Assembly (NCBI GenBank): GCA_963575745.1
Contig: CAUYUJ010007269.1
Span: 229,501-293,500, forward strand
Origin: Prorocentrum cordatum
Taxonomy: Eukaryota > Sar > Dinophyceae > Prorocentrales > Prorocentraceae
DNA: 64,000 nucleotides
Reading direction: 5' to 3'
Made by a program: the position numbers and the translations under genes. Positions 55,472-64,000 of the stretch are shown one piece after another (the stretch's first letter is position 1; every line of letters begins with the position of its first letter). Under the pieces are notes generated by a model that did not search any database, was not told the DNA's origin, and saw only the letters and a program-made list of their open reading frames with translations.

Positions 55472-55809
55472 GCAGGGGCCCTGGGACACACAGATACATA
55501 CACCCTGCGAAATGCTTAAGAAATTATGGGTTAAGAAATTCATAGTCTCAGAACTTGGAGAACAAACCCAGAATGTCTATTCAAATCTTAGGGTTTACAT
55601 TGAAACATGAAGAAAAATCGAGACTCTGGCCGAAAACTCTGGTTTTCTTAAGCATCGCCTAGAGTGTACACACAGAGACAACGAGGATTCCCTATATCTT
55701 CCCATCTTGGGCTCCTGTCCACCCCCCCCACTTCCCAGACTTTCCCAGATGCTCGGGGGCATCGACGATGGATGGTGTCTGTGTGTGTGTGTGTTTTTGT
55801 TCCCCTCCC
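55472..55809. mobile_element. MITE family B, copy B5, interrupted by MITE C2
   Basis: The left 28 bp and the right 140 bp are family B; between them (55501-55666) lies a complete family C element. The flanks CTCCCTCG and GACCCTCG match at 6 of 8. The nesting shows that B was present before C moved. Confidence 0.8.
55501..55666. mobile_element. MITE family C, copy C2, nested in B5
   Basis: A 166-bp full copy with TA on both sides, inserted into the A-rich left part of MITE B5. It keeps both inverted ends and the internal GGGTTAAGAAATTCATAGTC and AAATCGAGACTCTGG segments. Confidence 0.85.
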
Positions 55810-55879
55810 GACCCTCGTCGGGCACGGGGGGAGTAGAGGCCTCCTAGATGGGGTCGGAGCAGATGGGGTCGCAGGATCG

Positions 55880-56030
55880 CACCGCATCGCCCATGCATCG
55901 GCGATGCATCGGCGATGCACCAGCGATGCACCAGCGATGCATCGTCGACGTGGGCGATGCCTCGGCGAAGCCGACGTGAAGCAAATCGGGCTCCACATCG
56001 AGCTGCATCGGCGATGCATCGGCGATGCGG
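55880..56030. repeat. GCATCGGCGAT nonamer cluster
   Basis: GCATCGGCGAT, GCACCAGCGAT and GCATCGTCGAC occur about ten times between MITE B5 and MITE C3. Weaker related strings (ATCGCCGATAGATCCGCGAT) occur near 8.55 kb. Confidence 0.75.
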
Positions 56031-56052
56031 CGCACTCCTCCGACCCCATCTA

Positions 56053-56160
56053 CACCATGCGAGATGCTGAAGAAATCATGGGTTAAGAAATTAATAGTCT
56101 CAGAACTTGAATCAAACCCAGAACTGCTATCAAAATCTTGGGATTTACATTGAAAAATCC
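56053..56160. mobile_element. MITE family C, truncated copy C3
   Basis: The left end CACCATGCGAGATGCT and about 105 bp of family C are present. The right arm is lost; sequence after CATTGAAAAATC is unrelated. Confidence 0.75.
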
Positions 56161-56559
56161 CACCAGCCCTTTGGGCGTGAGTGGTTTAGGGAGCTCTCTC
56201 TGTCCTCAACCCCCTTCTTCCCCTTCGGGGAGAGGTTTACCCCTCCCCCTACCCCCTCCCCCTGGACCTGGAGAGGGAGTTCCGAGCGTCGTCAGGGGGG
56301 TCTTTTTCGACGCCTGGGAGGGCCAAAACACGACGACCCTCACGAGGATTCTGGCCCCGAGAGGGGGGGGGAGTTTGGTCCCTCAGCTCGTCTTTGAAAC
56401 AAAAAACATTGATTCTACTAATTACGGTGTTGGCCCCATTTTGGCCTTCTGAGGGGGCCGCACTCCTCTTCCTTCCTAGCAAAATCATTGATTTTACGAA
56501 GGTTTGGGGCTCATTTTGTCATTCTCAGGGGGCAGCGCTCATTTGCGCTTCTGAGGAGG

Positions 56560-56790
56560 TCGCAAGAGGCCCCAAGATGGCCCCACGAGGCCCCCAGGAG
56601 GCTCCCAAGAGGCCTCCAGGAGGCCCCCAAGAGGCCCCCAAGAGGCCCCAAGAGGCCCCCAAGCGGCCCCCAAGAGGCCCCCAAGAGGCCCCAAGAGGCC
56701 CCAAGAGGCCCCCAAGAGGCCCCCAAGAGGCCCCCAAGAGGCCCCAAGAGGCCCCCAAGAGGCCCCCAAGAGGCCCCACGAGGAGCCCGA
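56560..56790. repeat. CCCCCAAGAGGC array 6 (best preserved)
   Basis: About 20 almost perfect 11-12 bp units GGCCCCCAAGAGGCCCC. It runs directly into the GAACGACTCACACCA array. Confidence 0.92.
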
Positions 56791-57180
56791 ACGACTCACA
56801 CCAGGACGAGGGGCCCGAACGACTCACACCACGAAGAGCCCGAACGACTCACACCACAAGGAGGGGCCCGAACGACTCACACCAGGACGAGGCGCCCGAA
56901 CGACTCACACCACGAGGAGCCCGAACGACTCACACCACGACGCGGGCCCCGAACGACTCACACCACGAGGAGCCCGAACGAGTCACACCAGGAGGAGGGG
57001 CCCGAACGACTCACACCAGGATGAGGGGCCCGAACAACTCACACCACGAGAAGCCCGAACGACTCACACCAGGACGAAGAGCCCGAACGACTCACACCAC
57101 GAAGAGCCCGAACGACTCACACCAGGAAGAAGGGCCCGAACGACTCACACCAGGACGAGAAACCCCAAACGACTCAAATC
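56780..57180. repeat. CCCGAACGACTCACACCA array, ~16 units
   Basis: Two alternating unit types of about 25 and 30 bp: AGCCCGAACGACTCACACCA plus CGAGG, and GGGCCCGAACGACTCACACC plus AGGACGAG. The higher-order alternation is regular in the middle and breaks at 57160. Confidence 0.92.
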
Positions 57181-57370
57181 ACGAGGAGCGCTTTCTCTCC
57201 CTCCTCCTTCGCCTCGTCCTTCTCCCGCTCCCCCCACAAGGAGGATGTACAAGGAGGCGGGAGGAAAGAGGAACAGGGGAGATATGCGGGGCCAAGCGGA
57301 CACACGCATGAAAAACACGACTGTCGGCATGCTTCGCAAGAGTTGCTGCTGTGAGATGGGCTGGTGGGGA

Positions 57371-57451
57371 TACGCGAAGCGTAAAGAATTGAGACTACTC
57401 GAGACTCTGGACGAAAACTTTCTGGTTTTCTTACGCATCGCCCAGGGTCTA
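57371..57451. mobile_element. MITE family C, internally deleted copy C4
   Basis: An 81-bp derivative. The end ACGCGAAGCGTAAAGAA is followed by GAGACTCTGGACGAAAAC and TTTTCTTACGCATCGCCC. Both ends remain and the middle is missing. Confidence 0.65.
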
Positions 57452-57674
57452 CTCCGACCCCAGCTAGGACGCTTAGAGGGAGAGAGACGGGCCACGACGG
57501 GCAGCGGGCGCCCCCCGGGCCCCGGGGGCCTCCCCCCCCCCCGGGGACGCGAGAGCGCCAGCCCCCGCAGCCCTCTCCTCGGACGGAGCCCGGGGGCCCG
57601 CGCAGGGCCCCGGGGGACCCGAAGACGGCGAGCACTCCGTGGGCCCTGGAGTTGCCAGCCTGGAACATATTGGG

Positions 57675-57780
57675 CGCCCGAGTTATCCGGGGTAACTCGG
57701 GTCCGGGGTAACTCGGGTTCGGGTTCCCGAAAAGGCGAACCCGAGTTATCCCTGACCCGAGTTACCCCTGATGATTCGGG
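57675..57780. repeat. ACCCGAGTTA palindrome cluster
   Basis: Alternating GGGTAACTCGGGT and its inverse ACCCGAGTTACCC, around GGTTCCCGAAAAGGCGAACC, can fold into a long stem. The motif occurs about six times in 100 bp. Confidence 0.55.
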
Positions 57781-58702
57781 GCTCTGAACATACTCCAAAT
57801 CTCATAGTACAGGGGGGGGGTCAAAACAGTGGTCTGGGACCCCCCCCAAGCAGACCCCCCCCAGACAGGCAACAGAGGGTCCAAAATCGAGACCCCCCCA
57901 CAATTGTGTTTGACGGAGCCCGCTAGACCCCCCCAAAAGCAGACCCCCCCCCCATTGTGATGATATCTGGAATATCCCTATCCCTATGCTGGGCATCGCC
58001 CCTTATCACGATTCTTCGGGAATCCCTCCGTTTTTGAGGGCGCATCCGTGAGAGTGCCATCGCCTTCCGGCGTGTCGATCTTAGGGATGGGGATAAATTC
58101 GAGGCTGGTGTTGGAAACGACAAGGCCGTTTTTGTTACCGGTTCCGTTGTGCCGTTTTCGTTGCCGGTTCCGACGCCGTTGTTTTACCGGTTCCGTCGCC
58201 GTTGTTGTATGGGTTCCCGCTCCGATTCCACTCCTGGAGCCGTTTTTGCTGCCGTTTCCGGTCGCCGTTTTGTTTGCCGATTCCATTTTCAAGGGGCACT
58301 TTTTCGGAAACTGTGCAAAAACGTCCCTGCCGTTTCCGGGGCCCACTAAGGGCGAGCACACATCATGAACCATGCCCCCACGACGACTCTCGGCTGGTCA
58401 TGCTCATTCCTGCCAGCAGCAGTGGGGCTGAGCACTGAGGTGTGCGGCATGGGTCCTTAGAACGAACGGGTTCCTGGGTGGACTCACGCCAGGGCCCCTG
58501 ACGGTCGAGAACAGGAGGCCCCAGACCGCGACTCGTGGCACCCTCTCCCGAGAATCCTGCGACAGAGGCGGCCTTCGCAGAATGGGCACGAAACACCTGG
58601 CCTCATGACTTCCACACATGCCCCACGACGCCGCAAGAGCACCAGATGCCACAAAAGTGCCCGCCCGCCCGACGTTCGGAAAGCCCCGCCCTCCGATCCC
58701 GC

Positions 58703-58798
58703 CTGTGCAGGTCCAGCAGGTTCGCCTCGCAATTCGAGAACACGGACGGCACGCAAGTCCAATGATCCATCATGGCAATCACGGCGGGAATCGAAAGC
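58703..58798 (-). CDS. Candidate exon, extracellular domain of RND-like gene
   Basis: This 96-bp segment starts directly after AG with G as first base, and a GC dinucleotide follows its end. It starts mid-codon (one base completes a codon from upstream) and ends with two bases of a codon. The next candidate at 52938 supplies the missing base, giving Arg across the junction. The peptide reads LSIPAVIAMMDHW, then CVPSVFSNCEANLLDLH, with two cysteines and third positions mostly G or C. I cannot align it to a defined motif. Its place in the gene rests on phase and splice-site consistency only. Confidence 0.3.
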
Positions 58799-59249
58799 CT
58801 TGGCCCAGCTCGATCCTGATCCTCCTCCGCCGCCTCCTTCTCCGCCATCGCCGCAGTCGCCTCCATTGCTGCTGCCGCCGGTGTCGACGCCGTGATCCCC
58901 GTCCTCGGCAACGCCGTTGCAGCCGCCGTCGCCATCCCCGCGGCGGCCGTTGTCCTTGCCTTTGTTCACATCTTCGTCTTCGTCTTTATCGTCGGCGCCG
59001 TCGCCCTCGGCGTCGGCAGCGGCGGCGGCGTCGCCGTCGGCGTGATTGGCTGGCTGTCCGAGAGGCGCTCTTAACCGAACGCGCTTGCGGGGCCGTGCAG
59101 CAGGGGATCTCGGGTGTTATGTGATCGCGGCAACGCGCCGCTGCTGTGCGGCACGCGACTGCCCTCCACGCCCCCTCCTCCTGCCTCGTCGACATCCTGA
59201 TCAATCGCTTCTGCAACTTCACTCTCCTAACGCGCACTCGTCTTAGCGC

Positions 59250-59550
59250 CGCGCGCATTTGTGTTTAGAGTTTACCGCAGAGTCCCAGAACAGGTGCTGA
59301 ATTCCCAGGAGTGTTCTGGCAAGGTTCATGATCGTCAGGGTACAACATGAACGCTGTTTCGCGCCGTTGCAGTCGTAGGTATGGTGCCCTTGCACGGTTG
59401 AGGATGTTCAAACGGTTCTCTTTCAACGGTGCACTTCCCTCCATGAAACTGAACCCGTTGAAAGAACTGTGAAGCGGGAACTTGGTTGGAGGGATTATTA
59501 CAAACTCGTCATGGGGTCTTGGGCTTACACTGGTACTCCTCATCCCCCTC
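59250..59550 (-). repeat. Dispersed repeat I, copy 2
   Basis: The reverse complement of the 27.4-kb copy: AGGAGTACCAGTGTAAGCCC, TCCCTCCAACCAAGTTCCCG and TCATGGAGGGAAGTGCACCG. Its far end runs into a GCGCCGCGCGCATTTGTG satellite-like piece, as copy 1 does on its far side, so the association may be part of one unit. Confidence 0.6.
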
Positions 59551-59959
59551 CAACAACACCACGTTTCGCCCTCCGCCATGCTCTATTCCATCGTCTCCTG
59601 CTCATTCGTCCATCTGTTCCTCAAGGAGTCCATCCAAGGCTCCACGTGTCCCGAAGCAATCTTGAAGACCCATCCCAAACCTCCAAAACACCCCCCCAAA
59701 CAAACACACACGAATTAGGCACCAAAAACAATCATCCCCCACACCAACAACGTCAGAGGACCGAGCAACACACTACTGGCCTGTTCCTCCTCTTTCTCCC
59801 TCCTGCCCTTCCCTGAACAGCGACCCCCAGATCTCTCTTGACTCCGGCCAGAAACTGCAGGCGGATCCGCCACTGGCGACGAGGGTTATCTGGAACCCAG
59901 TGCTGAGGCAAACGCATGCCCCAGTAACACCAGCAGCACCTGGAGAAAGGCATCATTCT

Positions 59960-60122
59960 GAAGGGGCCTTGGGACATACAACCAAAGACACACACACATG
60001 AAAAGATTCCCCGTATCTTCCCATAGTTTCTGGGTTTCTGTCTTCCCCCCCCACTTCCCATACTTTCAAATATGTTCTGGGGAATCGACAATTAATTGTG
60101 CCTGAGTGCTTCTTTTCCTCCT
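59960..60122. mobile_element. MITE family B, copy B6
   Basis: A 163-bp copy from GAAGGGGCCTTGGGACATAC to CTTCTTTTCCTCCT. The flanks ATCATTCT and GGCATTCC match at 5 of 8. Confidence 0.78.
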
Positions 60123-60539
60123 GGCATTCCCCCTCCCCTCCTCACCCGCAAGACCGTGCACCAGCAGACACACGCCTCAGCAACACATGCCTCCCGCTCC
60201 GCCCTTCTGCCGCTCCTGCGGCTCCCTCCCGACTGCTCACCTCCTGCGGCTCCCCTCCCGCTCCCCCCCGTCCGCTCCTCTCCAGTCCCCACAGCAAACA
60301 TGCATCCTGCCCTCCCTCCCTCAGCCTCCCTCGGGGGGGGGGCAATGGTGCCACTGGCTCCCCTTCCTAACAAAAAAGGCGGGTAGCCTCCCGTCCGTCC
60401 CCCCCCCCCCGGATTTGTGAATTGTCCAAGCCTGCACCGCGGTGGGACAAACGGGATCCCAGGGTCTGGGGGCTGACAAAGCCTGGCGCCATGTGCGGCA
60501 CGGCGGGAAATCCAAGATCTGATGATCTCAGTGCTCCGT

Positions 60540-60890
60540 CGCTCCTATCGATGCGAATATCAAACCACCTAGTGTCGGGGGTCTGTGGGTGCAGCGAGTA
60601 GCACGGTACATTCCTGTCCGTTGTACGCCAGTGTACCGCAGTCGGGTCACATCAACCAAGTGGTCATCGGAAGCCACCTGGTCCCTCATGGGCAAAAGGA
60701 CTGGCGGGGGTGGTTCTGGGCAGCGTGAATACACGGGTCAGGTGAATCGCATAGTCGTCGTGCAAAATTCTAGGGTGCCAACCTCCTTGAGGTGGAGGCT
60801 AGGGTCGGCAACTTTGGGAGATGTCGCTATCAGAGCTGCGCGGAGGGACATGATCACGGCATTCGGTCCTGCAGAAATGAGGTGAACATT
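60540..60890 (-). other. Possibly coding minus-strand stretch, unrecognised
   Basis: Two open readings have protein-like composition: PNAVIMSLRAALIATSPK continuing VADPSLHLKEVG near 60.78-60.87 kb, and TPDTRWFDIRIDRSDGALRS near 60.54-60.6 kb. They are in different frames and have no family match that I recognise. They could be exons, decayed transposon DNA or chance. Confidence 0.18.
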
Positions 60891-61072
60891 CAGCCCATTC
60901 TTGCCTCACGGAGGTACATCCTTGGTGTTGCTGCCGGGGTGCCTTGACAACTCCCGCGAAACCGAGCTTCCACCGCTCTGCGTGCGTTGGTTCTCTCTTC
61001 AAAACTCTTGTATTGGCGGCATTCCTTGTAAGTTTCCCACTTGGACGACAGGGAGGATAACAGATATACATG

Positions 61073-61240
61073 TCTGTTTGTACAGCTACGCGGAGGGGGC
61101 AGCCACAAGATGGGGTCGGGCGGAGATCTCCGACAGGAGTCCGGAGAAAGAGAGACGAACGATTTGTCAACACCACTGGGCGACCTCGCCCGAATGTCTT
61201 GCAATCGCGCTTCCATTTCGAGGTACACGCGTGCACCAAC
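61073..61240 (-). repeat. Direct repeat unit 1 (with minus-strand open frame)
   Basis: About 168 bp, repeated at 61496-61660 with roughly 85 percent identity by eye. On the minus strand both copies keep the same open frame (for example RLQDIRARSPSGVDKSFVSL here and RLQDIRVRSHTGVDKSFVSL there). The repeat unit is otherwise unknown. Confidence 0.6.
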
Positions 61241-61495
61241 CACGAGCCGGTGCCCCAGCTAGGCCGCAACCTCCTTCACGGGGCAAGCCACCAAAGTTAT
61301 CGTGATGGCCCCATTGAAAAGGCAGGAGCTGAATAAAGCTATGAGCACTAACAAGGACGCGATCGACAACGCAATGCAACGCAACGCGCGCGAGGGGGCA
61401 AAGCAATGCAACACAACGCAATGAGAGCTATAATACAGACGGCCCCCGACCCCGCACCCAGAGACACAAAAGATCGTTCGAAAACCGTTCTCTAT

Positions 61496-61660
61496 GTGTT
61501 TGTACAGCTACGGGGAGGGGCTAGCCAGAAGAGGGGGTCGGGCGGAGATCTCCAACAGGAGTCCCGAGTAAGGGAGACGAACGATTTGTCAACACCAGTG
61601 TGCGACCTCACCCGAATGTCTTGCAATCGCCCTTCAATCTCGAGATACAGGCGTGCACTA
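61496..61660 (-). repeat. Direct repeat unit 2, ending at MITE A7
   Basis: The second copy of the 61.07-kb unit. It has AGGGGGTCGGGCGGAGATCT, then GACGAACGATTTGTCAACAC and GAATGTCTTGCAATCGCCC. It stops exactly where the truncated MITE A7 starts. Confidence 0.6.
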
Positions 61661-61721
61661 TTTTTGGTGTATTTTTAAGTTTCGTCGAAAATCCCCCTTT
61701 AGGGGGACAGGCCCGACTTAA
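61658..61721. mobile_element. MITE family A, truncated copy A7
   Basis: Only the right arm remains: TTTCGTCGAAAATCCCCC followed by GGGGGACAGGCCCGACTTAA. The left side ends abruptly against the second copy of the 61.0/61.5-kb direct repeat. No duplication is expected or seen. Confidence 0.75.
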
Positions 61722-63264
61722 CGCTTGGCCCTTAGGAGCTTCTGCGAAGAGCCCAAACACTCCTCCCCCCCCATCCCTCCGCCACGGAGCGACTGGGAAC
61801 CAGGGGGCACCACCACGACCGGCGCGGGCGATCCAGTAGCAGCTGGGCTAGCCACATGTCGATACCCTGGCCGTCGGGCACCAGACTGGGAGCCGATGCG
61901 CTCTTTTTCAAAAGGTGGAGAGGACGAGGCGGAAGTCGAGCAGGAGGCAGGATGAGAGGAAGGAGGAGAGGTGGGTAACAGGAGCAGCAGGGAGGCGGGA
62001 GGAGAAAAGGGAGGGAGGGAGAGAGAGCAGGAGCAGGGGCGAAAGGAGCATACATAGAGGCACAGGGCGCCAGAGGCAGGAGAAGGGAGGAGCGACGAAG
62101 AAAGAGGGGAGAGGATGGAGGAGGGACGATCGGGCGAAAGGCGGAGGGAGGACCATGGGCAAAGGGGGGGAGGACCGTGTGCGAGACAGCGCGGGGACCC
62201 CTTATATGGCCAGGGCACACGGGGAGGCCCCGGAGCAGAGGCCCTCGACCCGCGAGAGCAAAGGGTGTCCCTCGGCGAGGTGTTCGGTCGTGCATGTCCT
62301 CTTCCTCGGCGGGGAGGGGAAAGGAGAGGAGGACGAGGATGAGATGCCGAGGCTGGGGAAAGGAGGAGCAATGGCGCGGACAACGATGGGGCCGAGCATC
62401 CCCCCGGGTCTGCAGACCACACGTCGCAGGTAGACGCGGCGAATAAGATCCGCCGGCGTCTGACGATTGTATGGGTGCCACGGTCTCGACAAAGTTGGGA
62501 GCAGTATTCGTATGTGTGGCTTGTATCCGTGGGCCGGATGAGCATATGGGCAATTCGAGATTGGCAACTGCGCGCCCCTGGCCTGAAAATCATTTGAGGG
62601 AGTGCCAGAATATGCTGACAAATACGTCCACTCGTCTTGCGTGTCTTCTCCCAACCCTTCCCTCCCTCCTTCAGATCAACCTCCTTCTCTACATGTTTCT
62701 CCAGGCGGTCCTGTACCACTGTGCGCCAGATTCGCCTGCTTTCACGATGTCGGCAGACACATAACCTCGGCTACACACGTTGACCGAATGCCACTCCATC
62801 TTGTCATCATAATCGTGCTCATCGTCCCCACAATCCCACGCTCCCCGACATGCGCATTGTGATTGTCCTGGGAAACCGTTGCTCAACATCAGCAACCTCT
62901 GCTTCCGATCCCTCCCCTTCTGGCGCTCCTCCTCCTCCAGCCATTCCCCCCCGGTTTCTCCTGGCGGGAGACACACTCGCCCGTCCTCCTCCTGCTCATG
63001 CTCATGCTCCTCCTCCTCCTCAACCTCCTCCTGCTCCTCCTCCTCCTTCTCCTCCTGCTTGTCCTGCTCCTACCATGAAGATCGATCGCGGTTACTTCAC
63101 TTCCTGCAACTCCTCCACCTGCATCTTCTCGCTTCCTCCTCCGCTCTGCTCCTCCCCGTTCCCTGCATTCAGCTTCTGTGATGGGAATTCCCCGATCCCA
63201 CCCGAATTCCTCTGTTTCCCTCTCGCCATTCCCCCTCCCCTCCTCCTCCAACTTATCCACTCCC

Positions 63265-63405
63265 TCTCCCCATCCCCTCCTCCTCCTCCTCCTCCTCCTC
63301 CTCCTCCTCCTCCTCCTCTTTCTCCTCCTCCTCCTCCTCCTCCTCCTCCTCCTCCTCTTTCTCCTCCTCCTCCTCCTCCTGCTCCTGCTCCTGCTCCTCC
63401 TCTTC
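63265..63405. repeat. (CTC)n microsatellite
   Basis: About 140 bp of (CCT)n with two CTTTCTC interruptions 70 bp apart, so the tract looks internally duplicated. It is followed by GGAATCGTGCTCCCGCTGCA-type repeats (63420-63500, two copies). Confidence 0.93.
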
Positions 63406-63884
63406 AGGCTACGCGTCCTCCGAATCGTGCTCCCGCTGCAACGCTGGCTTCATTTCCGCGCTTCCGCTCGTTCGGAATCGTGCTCCCGCTGCAGCGCTGG
63501 CGTTCTGATTTCCAGCGCCATGCCCCAGCATGGTTTTCGGTCCTTCCAGATACGCCCTACAATCTAGAGACTGCCCCCCGAAATTACCATCGGAAGCGAT
63601 GGCACATTCGGTGGACCCCCCCCCCCTTTGCGGCGTCGCCACGCCATGCTATGTCAATATACGTGTTGATCTTCAGCACCATGCTATGCCAAGTAATGCT
63701 ATGCCCTGCTACGACATCTGAGTGTGCGACAAAAGAGGAGAACTACGCCATTATATGGGATGGGAGGGAGGGGTAGGACGTCAGATATGACGCGAGCGTA
63801 CCTACCTTGTCCTCCTCTCCTCCCCCCATCCCCCTCCCCATCCCCTCATCTCCCCTCCCCTCCCCCCTCCCCAAACGTAGTTGT

Positions 63885-64000
63885 CCAACAACAACTGTTG
63901 TCTAACAACAACTGTTGTCCAAAACGCGGCCGCTTTGGGGCAGGCGGTCTTCAGTTTCAAATGGATAGCGTCCGCGGCGGCGCGGACAGCGAGTCCTGTT
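63885..64000. mobile_element. MITE family E-like copy E2, cut by window end
   Basis: GCGGCCGCTTTGGGGCAGGC followed by GTCCGCGGCGGCGCGGACAG matches the centre of E1. The part before it is different, with ACAACAACTGTTGTC repeated twice. The element runs off the window, so its right end is unknown. Confidence 0.6.

Larger units (their letters stand above)
14120..58798 (-). other. Putative intron-rich Patched/Dispatched-like RND gene, discontinuous
   Basis: This is the span of a putative minus-strand gene assembled from short exon-like segments. Proteins of the Patched/Dispatched RND family are polytopic membrane transporters of lipids or lipidated ligands with a sterol-sensing-like block. The segments share an AG|G acceptor, GC or GT donors and compatible phases. 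Read in order they give an extracellular region, then TM2, TM3, TM4 and TM6 of the first RND half. Missing are the N-terminus with TM1, the TM5 region and the second half. The introns hold the intact LINE and most of the MITE copies. Dinoflagellates are known to use GC and GA donors and AG|G acceptors. The chain is inferred by eye; it may be a real gene or a decayed paralogue. Confidence 0.5.

Noticed and set aside
58892-59074. Hydrophobic 60-residue plus-strand ORF resembling a membrane protein
   Set aside because: The hydrophobicity comes from GTC/GCC codon repeats (VAVAIPAAAVV); no helix boundary, start context or neighbour supports it.
62689-62880. Minus-strand reading DNHNAHVGERGIVG, like a LINE endonuclease motif
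   Set aside because: A single short string with no other endonuclease or RT block around it, and stops close by.
1-64000. tRNA, rRNA or spliced-leader genes
   Set aside because: I looked for the GTTCGAATC T-loop pattern and for the conserved TTTGGCTCAAG spliced-leader end. No convincing match was seen by eye. A tRNAscan-SE and Infernal run would settle it.

Overview
This window looks like nuclear DNA of a GC-rich, repeat-dense protist. A dinoflagellate is my best guess, with no species call. The reasons are candidate exons with a uniform AG|G acceptor rule and mixed GT/GC donors, a LINE whose RT C-terminal region resembles those I associate with dinoflagellates, and introns of 1 to 25 kb full of short palindromic elements. 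I see no bacterial-type operons, no rRNA, no tRNA and no CRISPR array. Nearly all long open frames are frames through simple or tandem repeats, or shadow frames of the LINE.

Gene content. The most interesting host signal is on the minus strand, running from about 58.8 kb down to 14.1 kb. A series of short segments (69-105 bp), each beginning just after an AG and with G as first base, can be read with compatible phases into the extracellular-domain end and sterol-sensing-like transmembrane block of a Patched/Dispatched-type RND protein. The segments are 58703-58798, 52848-52938, 50478-50549, 48820-48915, 47045-47131, 43600-43668, 39701-39805, possibly 32537-32620, and 14120-14255. The four transmembrane segments carry the family assignment; the upstream ones are weaker. 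At least one exon (the TM5 region) and both ends of the gene are not found.

Mobile elements. A nearly intact two-ORF LINE (34.7-39.4 kb, minus) sits in the largest intron; its ORF2 is interrupted only by one base in an A-run. A second, heavily decayed LINE occupies 3.29-5.15 kb (minus). Five families of short inverted-repeat (MITE-like) elements are scattered through the window. Family A has about 185-bp copies and exact 8-bp target duplications. Family B is about 160-190 bp, with one exact 8-bp duplication. Family C is flanked by TA. Family D has GGCGGCGAGC termini. Family E has long TIRs. One C element is nested in a B element.

Repeats by region: 0-3 kb pyrimidine/purine tracts and low-complexity DNA; 5.5-7.5 kb a 123-131 bp satellite inside a GC-rich minisatellite, then a GGA tract; 9-13 kb degenerate CCCAAGAGGC arrays and GGA/CTC tracts; 15.3-21.6 kb a dense mosaic including a 1.2-kb ACTACTC array beside a telomere-like CCCTAA stretch; 23.4-24.5 kb a GGCGTCAGC array; 27.75-28.3 kb an 80-85 bp satellite; 30.4-33.2 kb GAC and GAT arrays; 33.8-64 kb the LINE, most of the MITE copies, more minisatellites, and the exon chain.
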